Shown: piece after piece, positions 17,404 to 25,241 of the stretch
Layout: each line of letters starts with the position of its first letter
How positions within the stretch are numbered: position 1 is the first letter of the stretch
Assembly (NCBI GenBank): GCA_024403235.1
Contig: JAKSSF010000030.1
Span: forward strand, 1-32,073
Length of the DNA: 32,073 bases
Reading direction: 5' to 3'
Source: Lachnospiraceae bacterium
GTDB lineage: Bacteria > Bacillota > Clostridia > Lachnospirales > Lachnospiraceae
Made by a program: the position numbers and the translations under genes
The notes under the pieces: model-generated
Database searches by the model: none
Seen by the model: the letters and a program-made list of their open reading frames with translations, nothing else
Told to the model about the DNA's origin: nothing

Positions 17404-18060
17404 TCAGTTCCTTAACCACTGCATATCAAATTCCGTAAAATCTGTTATACAATATGTGGCTCCTGCTCGAATCAGCTCAGGATGGATTGAATCACTACCA
17501 ATTCCAATAATTAATCCTGCGCCTAGCTCTTTTGCTAATGAAATAGCATGAAGACTATCTTCCACTACGACGCATTCTTGAAGTGTCACACCCAATCTTT
17601 TAGCTGCCTCTATATGCATCGCCCCTTTATTTTCATAGGTCCCATCGTCATATACAACCATTTCCTTATCAAACCACTGCTCGAGTCCAAAAGTCTCAAA
17701 ATAGAAATCTATATTGGGACGTATGGAAGCACTAGCTAAGATAAAAGGAACCTTTGTATCTGTCAACTTCCGGAACAACTCAGGAGCACCTGCAACTAGT
17801 CGCAGTTTTTCAGGATGTTTTTTACACATTTCCCGGTAAAGAGATTCTTTATGGTCCGACCACCAATCTCTTTCCGAAGGGGTAAGTTCCGGGGCCATCT
17901 TCTGAATGATATCATCATTTCTTGCTCCTAACACAGAGCTATCCAGATTCCCTTTTTCCTTACCATCATTTAACTCACGGTAAATCTCTGCCCAAGCTTC
18001 CTTATGGAAGCTTGAGTCAAAGAATAATGTACCATTAAAATCAAGGAGTACTGATTTCAT
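17404..18060 (-). CDS. HAD-superfamily hydrolase, beta-phosphoglucomutase-like
   Basis: A 218-residue subfamily IA HAD protein, last in the IIB-IIC-IID-HAD unit (11 bp after IID). Motif I is LLDFNGTLFFD: the nucleophile is D7, but the usual acid/base Asp two residues later is N9. Motif II is FILASAS, motif III the Lys in YENKGAMHIEAAKRLG, motif IV VVVEDSLHAI, and a cap domain spans ~15-85. The position suggests action on a sugar phosphate from the PTS, such as relief of sugar-phosphate stress or an isomerase/phosphatase step. The Asn replacement may change reaction rate or type. Substrate unknown. Confidence 0.9.
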   Translation of the reverse strand: MKSVLLDFNGTLFFDSSFHKEAWAEIYRELNDGKEKGNLDSSVLGARNDDIIQKMAPELTPSERDWWSDHKESLYREMCKKHPEKLRLVAGAPELFRKLTDTKVPFILASASIRPNIDFYFETFGLEQWFDKEMVVYDDGTYENKGAMHIEAAKRLGVTLQECVVVEDSLHAISLAKELGAGLIIGIGSDSIHPELIRAGATYCITDFTEFDMQWLRN

Positions 18061-18071
18061 AGTCTGCTATC

Positions 18072-18905
18072 TTAGAAGAGACCGATGAATGCACCAACAA
18101 TACCGATAACAAGTAATAAAACGATACATTTGATAGGTGTCCAACCTTTTTTCTTCATTAAGAAGTATAACATTAATGTTAATCCCAATGGAATTAATTT
18201 AGGAAGAACGCCATCCAAAATGCTCTGGATGTTGATAGGAGCATCACCATTAGCGATTTCCAATGCAACAGTTGTTCCACCGTAGTTAGATGTTAAAGCA
18301 CCAACGATGAATACACCAAGCATAGAAGCTGCTCTTGTGAACTCTTTCGCATTAGCTGTCAATAATTCGATAGCCTGTGTACCTAACTTGTAAGACCATC
18401 CCATTAACCAGAAACGAACGGCAAACTGAACTGCGTTGAAAATGATAAGGAATAAGATAGGACCAGCGAAAGAACCATTAATTGCCATGTTAGAGCAGAT
18501 ACCTGCTGCGATAGGAACTAATGTGAACCAGAAAATAGCATCACCGATACCACCAAGAGGGCCCATAGCAGCCACACGTACGGCACGGATTGTGTTAATG
18601 TCAGCTTTCTGCTGCTCTAATGATAAAACAATACCCATTACGAATGTTACAAGGAATGGATGTGTATTGAAGAACTCTAAGTTATGAGCCATAGAGATCT
18701 TTAAGTCTTCTTCATTGTCTGCATGAATTTTTTCAAGACCTGGTAAAATACCATATAACCAACCTGCAGCCTGCATTCTTTCGTAGTTGAAAGAACCCTG
18801 TAAGTTCAATGAACGCCATACCATTTTGTTCAAAGTAGCTTTGTCCAAAGGCTGAGCGGGTGTTAAGTTATTATAAGATGTAGCGTTTGTAATATTAGAT
18901 GCCAT
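18072..18905 (-). CDS. PTS mannose-family IID component
   Basis: A 277-residue membrane component forming the transport channel with IIC. It has the IID signature KMVWRSLNLQGSFNYERMQAAGWLYGILPGLEKIH, then MAHNLEFFNTHPFLVTFVMG and the RAVRVAAMGPLGGIGDAIFW glycine-rich motif. The start at MASNITNATSYN is chosen because GGAGGTGACG precedes it; this gives an 11-bp overlap with the end of IIC, implying coupled translation. In the aga family it corresponds to AgaE/AgaD; mannose, sorbose or GalNAc specificity cannot be told from the sequence, and the aga reading comes from neighbouring enzymes. Confidence 0.94.
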   Translation of the reverse strand: MASNITNATSYNNLTPAQPLDKATLNKMVWRSLNLQGSFNYERMQAAGWLYGILPGLEKIHADNEEDLKISMAHNLEFFNTHPFLVTFVMGIVLSLEQQKADINTIRAVRVAAMGPLGGIGDAIFWFTLVPIAAGICSNMAINGSFAGPILFLIIFNAVQFAVRFWLMGWSYKLGTQAIELLTANAKEFTRAASMLGVFIVGALTSNYGGTTVALEIANGDAPINIQSILDGVLPKLIPLGLTLMLYFLMKKKGWTPIKCIVLLLVIGIVGAFIGLF

Positions 18906-19707
18906 CTTCGTCACCTCCTGCTGCGCTTCCTGCATTTGCTTTGATTGCACAACGTGTCTGGAAGTCATACAATGCAACTGCGATACCAACAAATGCGATA
19001 AGGATTAATGCTGAGCCACCTAATTCAGGAATATATCCGATTACTGTAGCTAAAGCGAAACCTGCGAAGTAAATACCCCACAAATCGTTAGAAAGCATGA
19101 TACGAAGTAATACTGCGAAACCTACGAAACGCATCATACCACCAGCTGCTGATAAACCAGCCATAATTTTAGCAACTACAGGAGTTGCTGCTGCGTTAGC
19201 AAAAGAAGTACCAAGAGCTTCACCACCGATAAGACCAGCTACACAAACGATTGCGAAAGCTGCACCGAGGATAGCCATTGCACAGTAGTTAAGGGTAACG
19301 ATACCTTTTGTATCACCTTTTTCTGCACATTTGTCAGCCCAAGACATCATAGGAGACATAGCTGTGAAAAGTAAAGTAACCATGTACTGACCTACTAATG
19401 CGAAAGGAACTGCTAAACCAACTGCTGCTGTTGTATCAAGGCCAGATGCTACTGCAAATACGGTTGCCATGATACCACCGATAACTGCGTTCGGAGGCTG
19501 AGCACCACCAACAGGCATGTTACCAATTGTCATTAACTGATATGTACCACCAACTACAAGACCAGTGTGAAGGTCGCCAAGGATAGCGCCAACTACTGCA
19601 CCTGTTACGATTGGCTGATACAGAGATTCTAATAAGTTGAACTGGTCAATTGCTACGATAAAAGCAACAATTGCTACCAGGATAATCTGAATTGCATTAA
19701 AACTCAT
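18895..19707 (-). CDS. PTS mannose-family IIC component
   Basis: A 270-residue integral membrane protein with the IIC pattern FNAIQIILVAIVAFIVAIDQ at the start, QPIVTGAVVGAILGDLHTGLVVGGTYQLM, and the conserved PVGGAQPPNAVIGGIMATV segment involved in sugar binding. It has many helices and no cytoplasmic catalytic domain. A strong GGAAGGAG precedes the ATG. It is the second gene of IIB-IIC-IID-HAD and overlaps IID by 11 bp. Confidence 0.94.
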   Translation of the reverse strand: MSFNAIQIILVAIVAFIVAIDQFNLLESLYQPIVTGAVVGAILGDLHTGLVVGGTYQLMTIGNMPVGGAQPPNAVIGGIMATVFAVASGLDTTAAVGLAVPFALVGQYMVTLLFTAMSPMMSWADKCAEKGDTKGIVTLNYCAMAILGAAFAIVCVAGLIGGEALGTSFANAAATPVVAKIMAGLSAAGGMMRFVGFAVLLRIMLSNDLWGIYFAGFALATVIGYIPELGGSALILIAFVGIAVALYDFQTRCAIKANAGSAAGGDEDGI

Positions 19708-19754
19708 GATTATTCAATCTCCTTCCAATGTAATATTAAATTTTTAGTTTTTGA

Positions 19755-20231
19755 TTATGAGAATAATTTCTCGATGTTTTCTGCGCCCTCAGATGGAACT
19801 CTTCTGATTTCAAGCTCTACACCTAATTCACGCATCTTTGCAAATGCTGCCACGTCTGCATCATCTACGGCTACAGAGCCTGCAACCTGACGCTTGCCTT
19901 CAGCCATATGCATGTTACCAATATTTACTTTTTTGATCGGAACACCACCTTCAACCAATTTCAAAACATCCTGTGGATTCTCACATACAATGAAAATCAT
20001 CTGTTTGTCAGACGCTTTGTGAATAGTTTCGATGGTCTTCTGAACTGACCAGTAACGCATAGAAGCATAACTAGGTGCTGCCATATCCATAAGCCCCTGA
20101 CGAAGTTTATTTGTAGAAACTTCATCATTTGCTACTAAGATAAGGTTTGCGCCAATGCTACCACACCACTGGGTTGCAACCTGTCCGTGTACCAGACGGT
20201 TGTCAATACGTGTTAAAACAATATTGGGCAT
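19755..20231 (-). CDS. PTS mannose-family IIB component
   Basis: A 158-residue cytoplasmic phosphocarrier that takes phosphate from IIA and passes it to the incoming sugar. The phosphorylated histidine is H15 in TRIDNRLVHGQVATQW, the family signature. VANDEVSTNKLRQGLMDMAAP and KVNIGNMHM are further landmarks. It opens the IIB-IIC-IID-HAD unit, with GGAGGGG ahead of its start. The matching IIA is in a separate unit with agaS. Confidence 0.95.
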   Translation of the reverse strand: MPNIVLTRIDNRLVHGQVATQWCGSIGANLILVANDEVSTNKLRQGLMDMAAPSYASMRYWSVQKTIETIHKASDKQMIFIVCENPQDVLKLVEGGVPIKKVNIGNMHMAEGKRQVAGSVAVDDADVAAFAKMRELGVELEIRRVPSEGAENIEKLFS

Positions 20232-20287
20232 TTGACTCCCCTCCTTGATTATGATTCTCCCCTGAAAATCCCATTCAGAGTACTTTA

Positions 20288-20316
20288 ATTATAATTTTTT
20301 TCAAAAAATTAGTCTT
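20288..20316 (-). promoter_or_regulatory. Probable promoter of the PTS IIB-IIC-IID-HAD unit
   Basis: On minus, AAGACT (20311-20316) and TATAAT (20288-20293) are 17 bp apart. The good -10 with weak -35, next to the repeated element at 20315-20331, fits an activator-dependent promoter. Confidence 0.5.
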
Positions 20317-20505
20317 TGTATTTTTTAGCATATTCGGTACTTATTTTAGTTTTTTTTAATAATTTTTAGTTATAATTTACAATTCTGATACTTCCCCGCC
20401 TCAGGATGTAGGTATTTTTTAGGAAAACGCAAAATTTTACTCTATGTTTTTTCTTGGAAATTTTTTTCTTTTTTTACTATTTCCGCTAATTTTTTAATAA
20501 GCAAC

Positions 20506-20535
20506 TAGACTTTTTGCACTTTTTAGTGGTATAAT
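20506..20535 (+). promoter_or_regulatory. Probable promoter of the AraC-type regulator gene
   Basis: TAGACT (20506-20511) and TATAAT (20530-20535) are 18 bp apart. The element TTTTTAGTGG fills the spacer right up to the -10, so a protein bound there would hide the promoter; this suggests autorepression. Confidence 0.5.
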
Positions 20536-20593
20536 TCACTAAGTTCTACTACTAATATATCAAAAAATACAAATTTAGATAGGAATTTAGAAA

Positions 20594-21793
20594 ATGCAGC
20601 AAAAAACTTCCAGCCTGGAATTTGACAAATACGGGAAAGTATATTCCACTCCAATCGACTTAAGCCAAATGCAATACACCAGCAGAGACTGGCATGTACT
20701 GAATAATTCTGCCATTGTCCAGATGTATTACTTTTCCTGCGAAGTATATTTGGAAATGCAAACCGGTATGGCAAATCTTTTAATTAGCACTACTCCCGAT
20801 AACGAATCCTTAGAATTGTTTTCCATTCATCGGTATGTAAAGATTAAGCCTTACATGTATTTTTCGCTTTCCGCAGTGACACCAAACATCACCTATAAGT
20901 TAATTTATCCTGTTGGGCAGGAAGCAACCATGGTATCCCTTCCCACACCTTATATCCCAAATCGTATTGTTCCCAGAATTCGTATCAACGAAATTTTGGG
21001 GTGTTACTATAATGCCAGAATTTCCGGCTACAACTTTACAGGAGAACAGCATAATTACTTTGAATTAACTTTTGTGGATAGGGGAAGTTTAATCACTTCC
21101 ATCAACAATAAGCATTTTGATCTCAAAGAACGGGAAATGATTTTCTACGGTCCGGGACAATTTCACAATCAACATATTGAAGAAGGAAATTCCTGCTCCT
21201 ATGTAACCATTATATTTGATATGGATTTTATGAATTATAATATGGAAAATACCCATTATGAAGCCTTGCTGAACCGTGTTTTTCCTTATGACAAAAAAAT
21301 TTATTCTTTAATGAAAGATTTTGTCCAGGAAAGTTCTATGCAATCCCCCTATTCCAATAGCTTAATGCTTTCTATTTTACAGGAAATTATTTTGCGTCTG
21401 TTGCAGGGAGATGATAGCCAAAGCAAAAAGGAAAAGCCCGTAAACAATGTTCGTCAGCATTATCAGGACGAGTTACTGGAAAAAATATTAACCTATATAG
21501 ATGACTCTATTTATGAGCCTATTACCATTGCGGAGATTTGCCAGAAATTTTCTATGTCTCGTTCTTCTTTGCAAATATTATTTAAAGCCAATTTAGACCA
21601 GACACCCAAAAAATATATCAATGATTTGAAATTAGAAAAAAGTAAGCAACTGATTCAGGAAAGTAAATATACCATCAGTGAAATCTCTTTGATGCTTGGG
21701 TTTAACTCCATTCACTACTTTTCCCGTGCCTTTACCGCCAAATACGGAATGGCTCCCAGTGAGTATTCTAAGCAAATTTATAGTTTAAAATAA
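20594..21793 (+). CDS. AraC-family transcriptional regulator with extended N-terminus
   Basis: A 399-residue protein, about 100 longer than common AraC-family regulators. The C-terminal DNA-binding domain (~295-395) has two helix-turn-helix motifs: ITIAEICQKFSMSRSSLQILFK and TISEISLMLGFNSIHYFSRAF followed by YGMAPSEYSKQ. Residues ~140-225 look like a cupin sensor (NYFELTFVDRGSLITSINNK ... FYGPGQFHNQH). Residues 1-125 are a further all-beta-like domain (LEFDKYGKVYSTPIDLSQMQ) that I do not recognise; weak resemblance to DUF4867/ureidoglycolate-lyase-type cupins is a guess. It lies between the two PTS units, so it is the obvious candidate regulator of the locus, in place of the DeoR-type AgaR of enterobacteria. 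Confidence 0.92.
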   Translation: MQQKTSSLEFDKYGKVYSTPIDLSQMQYTSRDWHVLNNSAIVQMYYFSCEVYLEMQTGMANLLISTTPDNESLELFSIHRYVKIKPYMYFSLSAVTPNITYKLIYPVGQEATMVSLPTPYIPNRIVPRIRINEILGCYYNARISGYNFTGEQHNYFELTFVDRGSLITSINNKHFDLKEREMIFYGPGQFHNQHIEEGNSCSYVTIIFDMDFMNYNMENTHYEALLNRVFPYDKKIYSLMKDFVQESSMQSPYSNSLMLSILQEIILRLLQGDDSQSKKEKPVNNVRQHYQDELLEKILTYIDDSIYEPITIAEICQKFSMSRSSLQILFKANLDQTPKKYINDLKLEKSKQLIQESKYTISEISLMLGFNSIHYFSRAFTAKYGMAPSEYSKQIYSLK

Positions 21794-21854
21794 TCTCATT
21801 TTGACCAAAGGTATTTTGCTAAAGCATACCATTGTACTCAGATTACAACATACA

Positions 21855-21888
21855 AAAAGCGCCTGGAATTTTCATTCTAAGCGCTTTG
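21855..21888. terminator. Terminator between araC-type gene and yajC
   Basis: AAAGCGCCTGGAAT pairs imperfectly with ATTCTAAGCGCTTT. On minus it is followed by TTTTTG, so it mainly serves the agaS-IIA-yajC unit; it lies between convergent genes and may act both ways. Confidence 0.75.
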
Positions 21889-21905
21889 TTCTTTGCTAAG
21901 GATCT

Positions 21906-22214
21906 TTATTTACTTTCTTCCTTTTTACTATCTCCATTCATCAATGTCTGAATAGAGTAACGGGATGCCTTGATTACAGTTCCCTTACCAATTTCAACAT
22001 TGACTGTTTCATCTTCAATACCAACAACCTTTCCATAAAGGCCGCCGGCAAAAACAATCTGACTGCCAATCTTCAATTCGGTATGGACTGTTTTCAGTTC
22101 TTCTCTTCTCTTCCTTACATTCACTGCAGAAACTAAAGAAACGCCGAAAAATACAACGCACAAAACAATGAACATAGTCAAAAGAGTGGTTAATACAACA
22201 TTCCAACTAAACAT
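21906..22214 (-). CDS. yajC: YajC-family protein in PTS operon
   Basis: A 102-residue single-pass membrane protein. A hydrophobic helix (NVVLTTLLTMFIVLCVVFFGV) is followed by a basic turn (NVRKRREELKTVHTELKIG) and the YajC core IGSQIVFAGGLYGKVVGIED. The start MFSWNVV is chosen because it falls one base after the IIA stop; upstream in-frame starts would sit inside the IIA gene. YajC normally assists the SecDF part of the Sec translocon. Here it ends the agaS-IIA unit. A YajC homologue is likewise found in streptococcal glycosaminoglycan PTS operons, so it may be a PTS-associated subfamily rather than the housekeeping copy. Confidence 0.87.
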   Translation of the reverse strand: MFSWNVVLTTLLTMFIVLCVVFFGVSLVSAVNVRKRREELKTVHTELKIGSQIVFAGGLYGKVVGIEDETVNVEIGKGTVIKASRYSIQTLMNGDSKKEESK

Positions 22215-22215
22215 C

Positions 22216-22647
22216 TTAAATACCATCCTCGTCTGCATCGTCTTCATGTACTTCTAATACAAAGCGAACGATAGCATCTTTTGCTTCTAACATAACAGCT
22301 TCTGCTAATTCTACAGGATCATCCATCCAGCTCTTAGAAGTATTTGCTACCAAAAGCATTGCTGCACTTGCACCACCAACTACCTCGATTTTACGATCCG
22401 GAAGTTCTGCTTTACAGGTTACAGACTGATTGAACGGTGAACCACCTGCCAAATCAGCTAATACTAACACGCCATCGCAATCCTTTAACTGCTCTAATGC
22501 TGCCATAAGATCATCATGAAGAACTTCTGTAGAATCTCCCTTGAAATCAACCGCAAGTACTGCCTCAGGTGCTCCAGCTAAAAGCTGAAGATTAGATAAA
22601 AGGCCTGTACCAAAATTACCATGTCCAGTAACGATAACACCTACCAT
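22216..22647 (-). CDS. PTS mannose-family IIA component
   Basis: A 143-residue phosphocarrier. It accepts phosphate from HPr on H9 (VGVIVTGHGNFGTGL) and passes it to IIB. VLVLADLAGGSPFNQSV is the family's second landmark, and GGASAAMLL follows. The C-terminus is acidic (EVHEDDADEDGI). It is the middle gene of agaS-IIA-yajC, separated from IIB-IIC-IID by the regulator gene. In aga terms it would be AgaF. Confidence 0.94.
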   Translation of the reverse strand: MVGVIVTGHGNFGTGLLSNLQLLAGAPEAVLAVDFKGDSTEVLHDDLMAALEQLKDCDGVLVLADLAGGSPFNQSVTCKAELPDRKIEVVGGASAAMLLVANTSKSWMDDPVELAEAVMLEAKDAIVRFVLEVHEDDADEDGI

Positions 22648-22685
22648 TTTTGTTCCCTCCTATTATTTGGACTATTTACCCCAAA

Positions 22686-23864
22686 TTATTTTCTTGTGTA
22701 TGGATACAGAGTAACCCCTTTTACTACACGGTTTACTTCACCGGTAGGGCAAGGATTATCGGGTGTAATGTTTAAAGAAAGAGATTTCATTACTGCTAAG
22801 GTCTGTGCAAATGGAATATAGTTAAAGCCAAGTAAGACATTATCCATTGCTTTTCCGTCAGAAATCTGAATCTGGTAATCTACCAAATCAGCCAAGCCAT
22901 CGCAAGGAGTATTGTAAACTGCTACAATACGATTTGCTTTTCTCTGAGGTCCCATTTCTTTAATCAAATCGATTTCATATTTACGTCTGTATTCATCATC
23001 ACTTAAGTATACTACAGTTAAGGTAGTATCATCAATAATAGATTTTGGTCCGTGACGGAAACCAAGTGGTGAATCATACATGGTAGCAACCTGTCCAGCT
23101 GTTAACTCTAACATCTTCAAAGCAGATTCCTGAGAAACACCCTTTAACGCTACATTGCCAAGGTATACAATACGTTTGAAGTCAAAGCTGTCAACGATTG
23201 CCTGCACTGCATCGTACTGATTATCTAAGAAGCTCTGAACAGCCACACAGATTTTTTCGATATCTGCTGTGATTTCTTCTAAACGGTCTAAATTAAATGC
23301 TAAATAAGTAGCCATGTACATATTTGAAAAACTTGATGTCATAGCAAATGACTGGTCATGTGTTTCAGGTGTTAAATTCAACGCGAAACAGTTATCTCTG
23401 GAATCTGCTAATTTTGAAAGAGTACCTTCATGGTTACAGGTTACAAAGATGTGATATAAGTTTTCACATACTGCTTCTGCTGCTTCTACCGCACCTAAAC
23501 TTTCCGGAGAATTACCGGAACGGCCAAAGCTTACTAATATAGTAGGTTTTTTGCGAGAAAGAAAACTTTCCGGAGAAGGAACGATGTCTGTTGTACCATA
23601 AGATTTTACTTTATGGTTGTACTTTTTATTTAACGCCTGGTATAAAGAATTGCCAACAAATTCACTGGTACCGGCACCGGTTAAAACGATGTCAAAATCT
23701 TCTGCTTTTACAACCTGATCAATAAATTTCTGCAGTTCATCCTTACATGCTGCAATCTGCGCACAGGTCTTTCTCCAGGTAGCAGGCTGTTGATAAATCT
23801 CCTGCAATGTGAAAGTAGATGAAGTAGCCTGCATCTTGTCTTCTGCAATACCAAAAATGTTCAT
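22686..23864 (-). CDS. agaS: AgaS-type SIS-domain deaminase/isomerase
   Basis: A 392-residue protein with two SIS domains. The sugar-phosphate site is seen in IVLTGAGTSEFVGNSL (59-74) and SFGRSGNSPESLGAVEAAE (112-130). The second domain has VYLGNVALKGVSQESALKML and a DSPLGFRHGPKSIID catalytic segment. Length is close to E. coli AgaS (384), which converts galactosamine-6-phosphate to tagatose-6-phosphate with release of ammonia. GlmS-like or NagB-II functions are alternatives, but the adjoining tagatose-bisphosphate aldolase genes favour AgaS. AGGAGG lies 11 nt before the ATG. Confidence 0.92.
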   Translation of the reverse strand: MNIFGIAEDKMQATSSTFTLQEIYQQPATWRKTCAQIAACKDELQKFIDQVVKAEDFDIVLTGAGTSEFVGNSLYQALNKKYNHKVKSYGTTDIVPSPESFLSRKKPTILVSFGRSGNSPESLGAVEAAEAVCENLYHIFVTCNHEGTLSKLADSRDNCFALNLTPETHDQSFAMTSSFSNMYMATYLAFNLDRLEEITADIEKICVAVQSFLDNQYDAVQAIVDSFDFKRIVYLGNVALKGVSQESALKMLELTAGQVATMYDSPLGFRHGPKSIIDDTTLTVVYLSDDEYRRKYEIDLIKEMGPQRKANRIVAVYNTPCDGLADLVDYQIQISDGKAMDNVLLGFNYIPFAQTLAVMKSLSLNITPDNPCPTGEVNRVVKGVTLYPYTRK

Positions 23865-24043
23865 AATTACGAATACCTCCTAAGAATATTTGATACTTCA
23901 TTATAGTCATTTCTTTTCAAAAAATACAATACTTGTACTAAAACTAATACTGTTTCCACTAAAAATTGCAAATCAATTTATACAAATGGTATTATAATAA
24001 AAAGTAGATAATTTTATCTCATATTATAAGGAGGGTTATTTTT
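23865..24043. promoter_or_regulatory. agaS/nagA divergent control region with paired half-sites
   Basis: Read on minus, TTTTAGT occurs twice exactly 21 bp apart (23937-23943 and 23958-23964), and the second is part of TTTGCAATTTTTAGTGG (23956-23972), 16 of 17 identical to the element in the regulator promoter. For agaS, the half-sites lie just upstream of a weak -35 (TTGTAT) with TATAAT 18 bp on. For nagA, a TATAAT at 23993-23998 has no good -35. Both promoters therefore look activator-dependent, served by the same pair of sites. Confidence 0.6.
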
Positions 24044-25183
24044 ATGATTATTCAAAGTAAAAAAGTTTGGCTTGCAGACCAATTCTTTGCTGCTGCAATC
24101 GAAATGCAGGATGGAACAATCACCAGTGTATTTCCATATGGAAGCAAGCCTGTAGATGTAGACTACGGCGACAAACGTATCGTTCCCGGTTTCTTAGACA
24201 TTCACTGTCATGGCGCCTTTGAATTTGATACCAACGATGCCAACGAGGAAGGTCTTAGAAACTGGACTAAAAATATTGTAAAAGAAGGTGTTACCGGTTT
24301 CTTAGCTACTACCATCACACAGAGCGAAGAAGTTTTAACTGCTGCTGTAGCAAATGTTGCTAAGGTTATGGAAGACGGTTATGAAGGCGCTGAAATCTTA
24401 GGTATTCATTTTGAAGGTCCTTACCTGGATATGAAATATAAAGGTGCTCAGCCGGAACAGTTTATTGTAAAAGGAACCATCGAACAGTTTGAACGCTATC
24501 AGGCAGCCGCAAAAGGCAACATCAAATATATCACTATGGCAACAGAAACTGATGAAGATTTCGCATTCACCAAATATTTAACCGAAAATGGTGTTGTAGT
24601 AAGTATTGGTCATTCTGCTGCTACTTATGAAGAAGCAGTTATGGCATATGCAAACGGCGCTCGTTCTATGACACATGTTTACAATGGTATGACACCTTTC
24701 AATCATCGTGCAAACGGTTTGGTCGGAGCTGCTTACAGACTTCGCACCATGTATGGTGAAATCATTTGTGACGGCAACCACTCTACTTTGGCTGCATTAA
24801 ATAACTTCTTTATCTCAAAAGGTCCTGACTTCTCTATTATGGTCAGTGATGCATTGATGGCAAAAGGAACCCCTATCGGTAGCAAATTCATCTTCGGTGG
24901 AAACGAAATCGAAATCTATCCTGATGGAAGCGCACACTTAACTTCTACCGGTGGTTTAGCAGGCTCTACCTTAAAATTAAATGAAGGTCTTCGCATTTTA
25001 GTAGAGGAAGCTATGGTACCTTTCAACTACGCAATTAATTCTTGTACCATCAATCCTGCTCGTTGTTTAGGCATTGACGACAAGAAAGGTTCTATCGGCG
25101 TAGGCAAAGACGCAGATATAGTTGTATTGAATGCTGATTATAGTGTTGCACAGACCTATGTAAAAGGTGCAGCTCAGTTGTAA
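24044..25183 (+). CDS. nagA: N-acetylhexosamine-6-phosphate deacetylase
   Basis: A 379-residue amidohydrolase that removes acetate from GlcNAc-6-P or GalNAc-6-P. Metal and catalytic landmarks are H54/H56 in PGFLDIHCHGAFEFDTND, E124 in GIHFEGPYLDMKYKGAQP, VVSIGHSAATYEEA, MTHVYNGMTPF and the catalytic Asp in MVSDAL. It is preceded by AGGAGG and followed by the GatZ/KbaZ gene in the same direction. NagA and AgaA cannot be separated by sequence motifs; the tagatose-pathway neighbours argue for GalNAc-6-P as substrate. Confidence 0.94.
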   Translation: MIIQSKKVWLADQFFAAAIEMQDGTITSVFPYGSKPVDVDYGDKRIVPGFLDIHCHGAFEFDTNDANEEGLRNWTKNIVKEGVTGFLATTITQSEEVLTAAVANVAKVMEDGYEGAEILGIHFEGPYLDMKYKGAQPEQFIVKGTIEQFERYQAAAKGNIKYITMATETDEDFAFTKYLTENGVVVSIGHSAATYEEAVMAYANGARSMTHVYNGMTPFNHRANGLVGAAYRLRTMYGEIICDGNHSTLAALNNFFISKGPDFSIMVSDALMAKGTPIGSKFIFGGNEIEIYPDGSAHLTSTGGLAGSTLKLNEGLRILVEEAMVPFNYAINSCTINPARCLGIDDKKGSIGVGKDADIVVLNADYSVAQTYVKGAAQL

Positions 25184-25241
25184 TATCGTTTATTAATTAA
25201 ATGTTGAATTAATATTTTGGATATAAAGAAAGGAAAACAAT

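Larger units (their letters stand above)
20232..20593. promoter_or_regulatory. PTS/araC divergent control region with TTTTAGT repeats
   Basis: This 362-bp AT-rich gap has no gene. It holds a minus promoter for IIB, a plus promoter for the regulator, and direct repeats with core TTTTAGY on plus at 20323-20329, 20344-20350 and 20364-20370 (steps of 21 and 20 bp). A longer element TTTGCACTTTTTAGTGG sits at 20513-20529 between the -35 and -10 of the regulator promoter, and a looser copy TTTGTATTTTTTAGCAT lies at 20315-20331 by the IIB -35. A nearly identical element occurs between agaS and nagA, so these are likely sites for one regulator. Confidence 0.6.

Noticed and set aside
20421-20435. CcpA cre-like sequence AGGAAAACGCAAAAT upstream of the regulator gene
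   Set aside because: It has the central CG but misses two key consensus positions, so it is too weak to call in an AT-rich gap.
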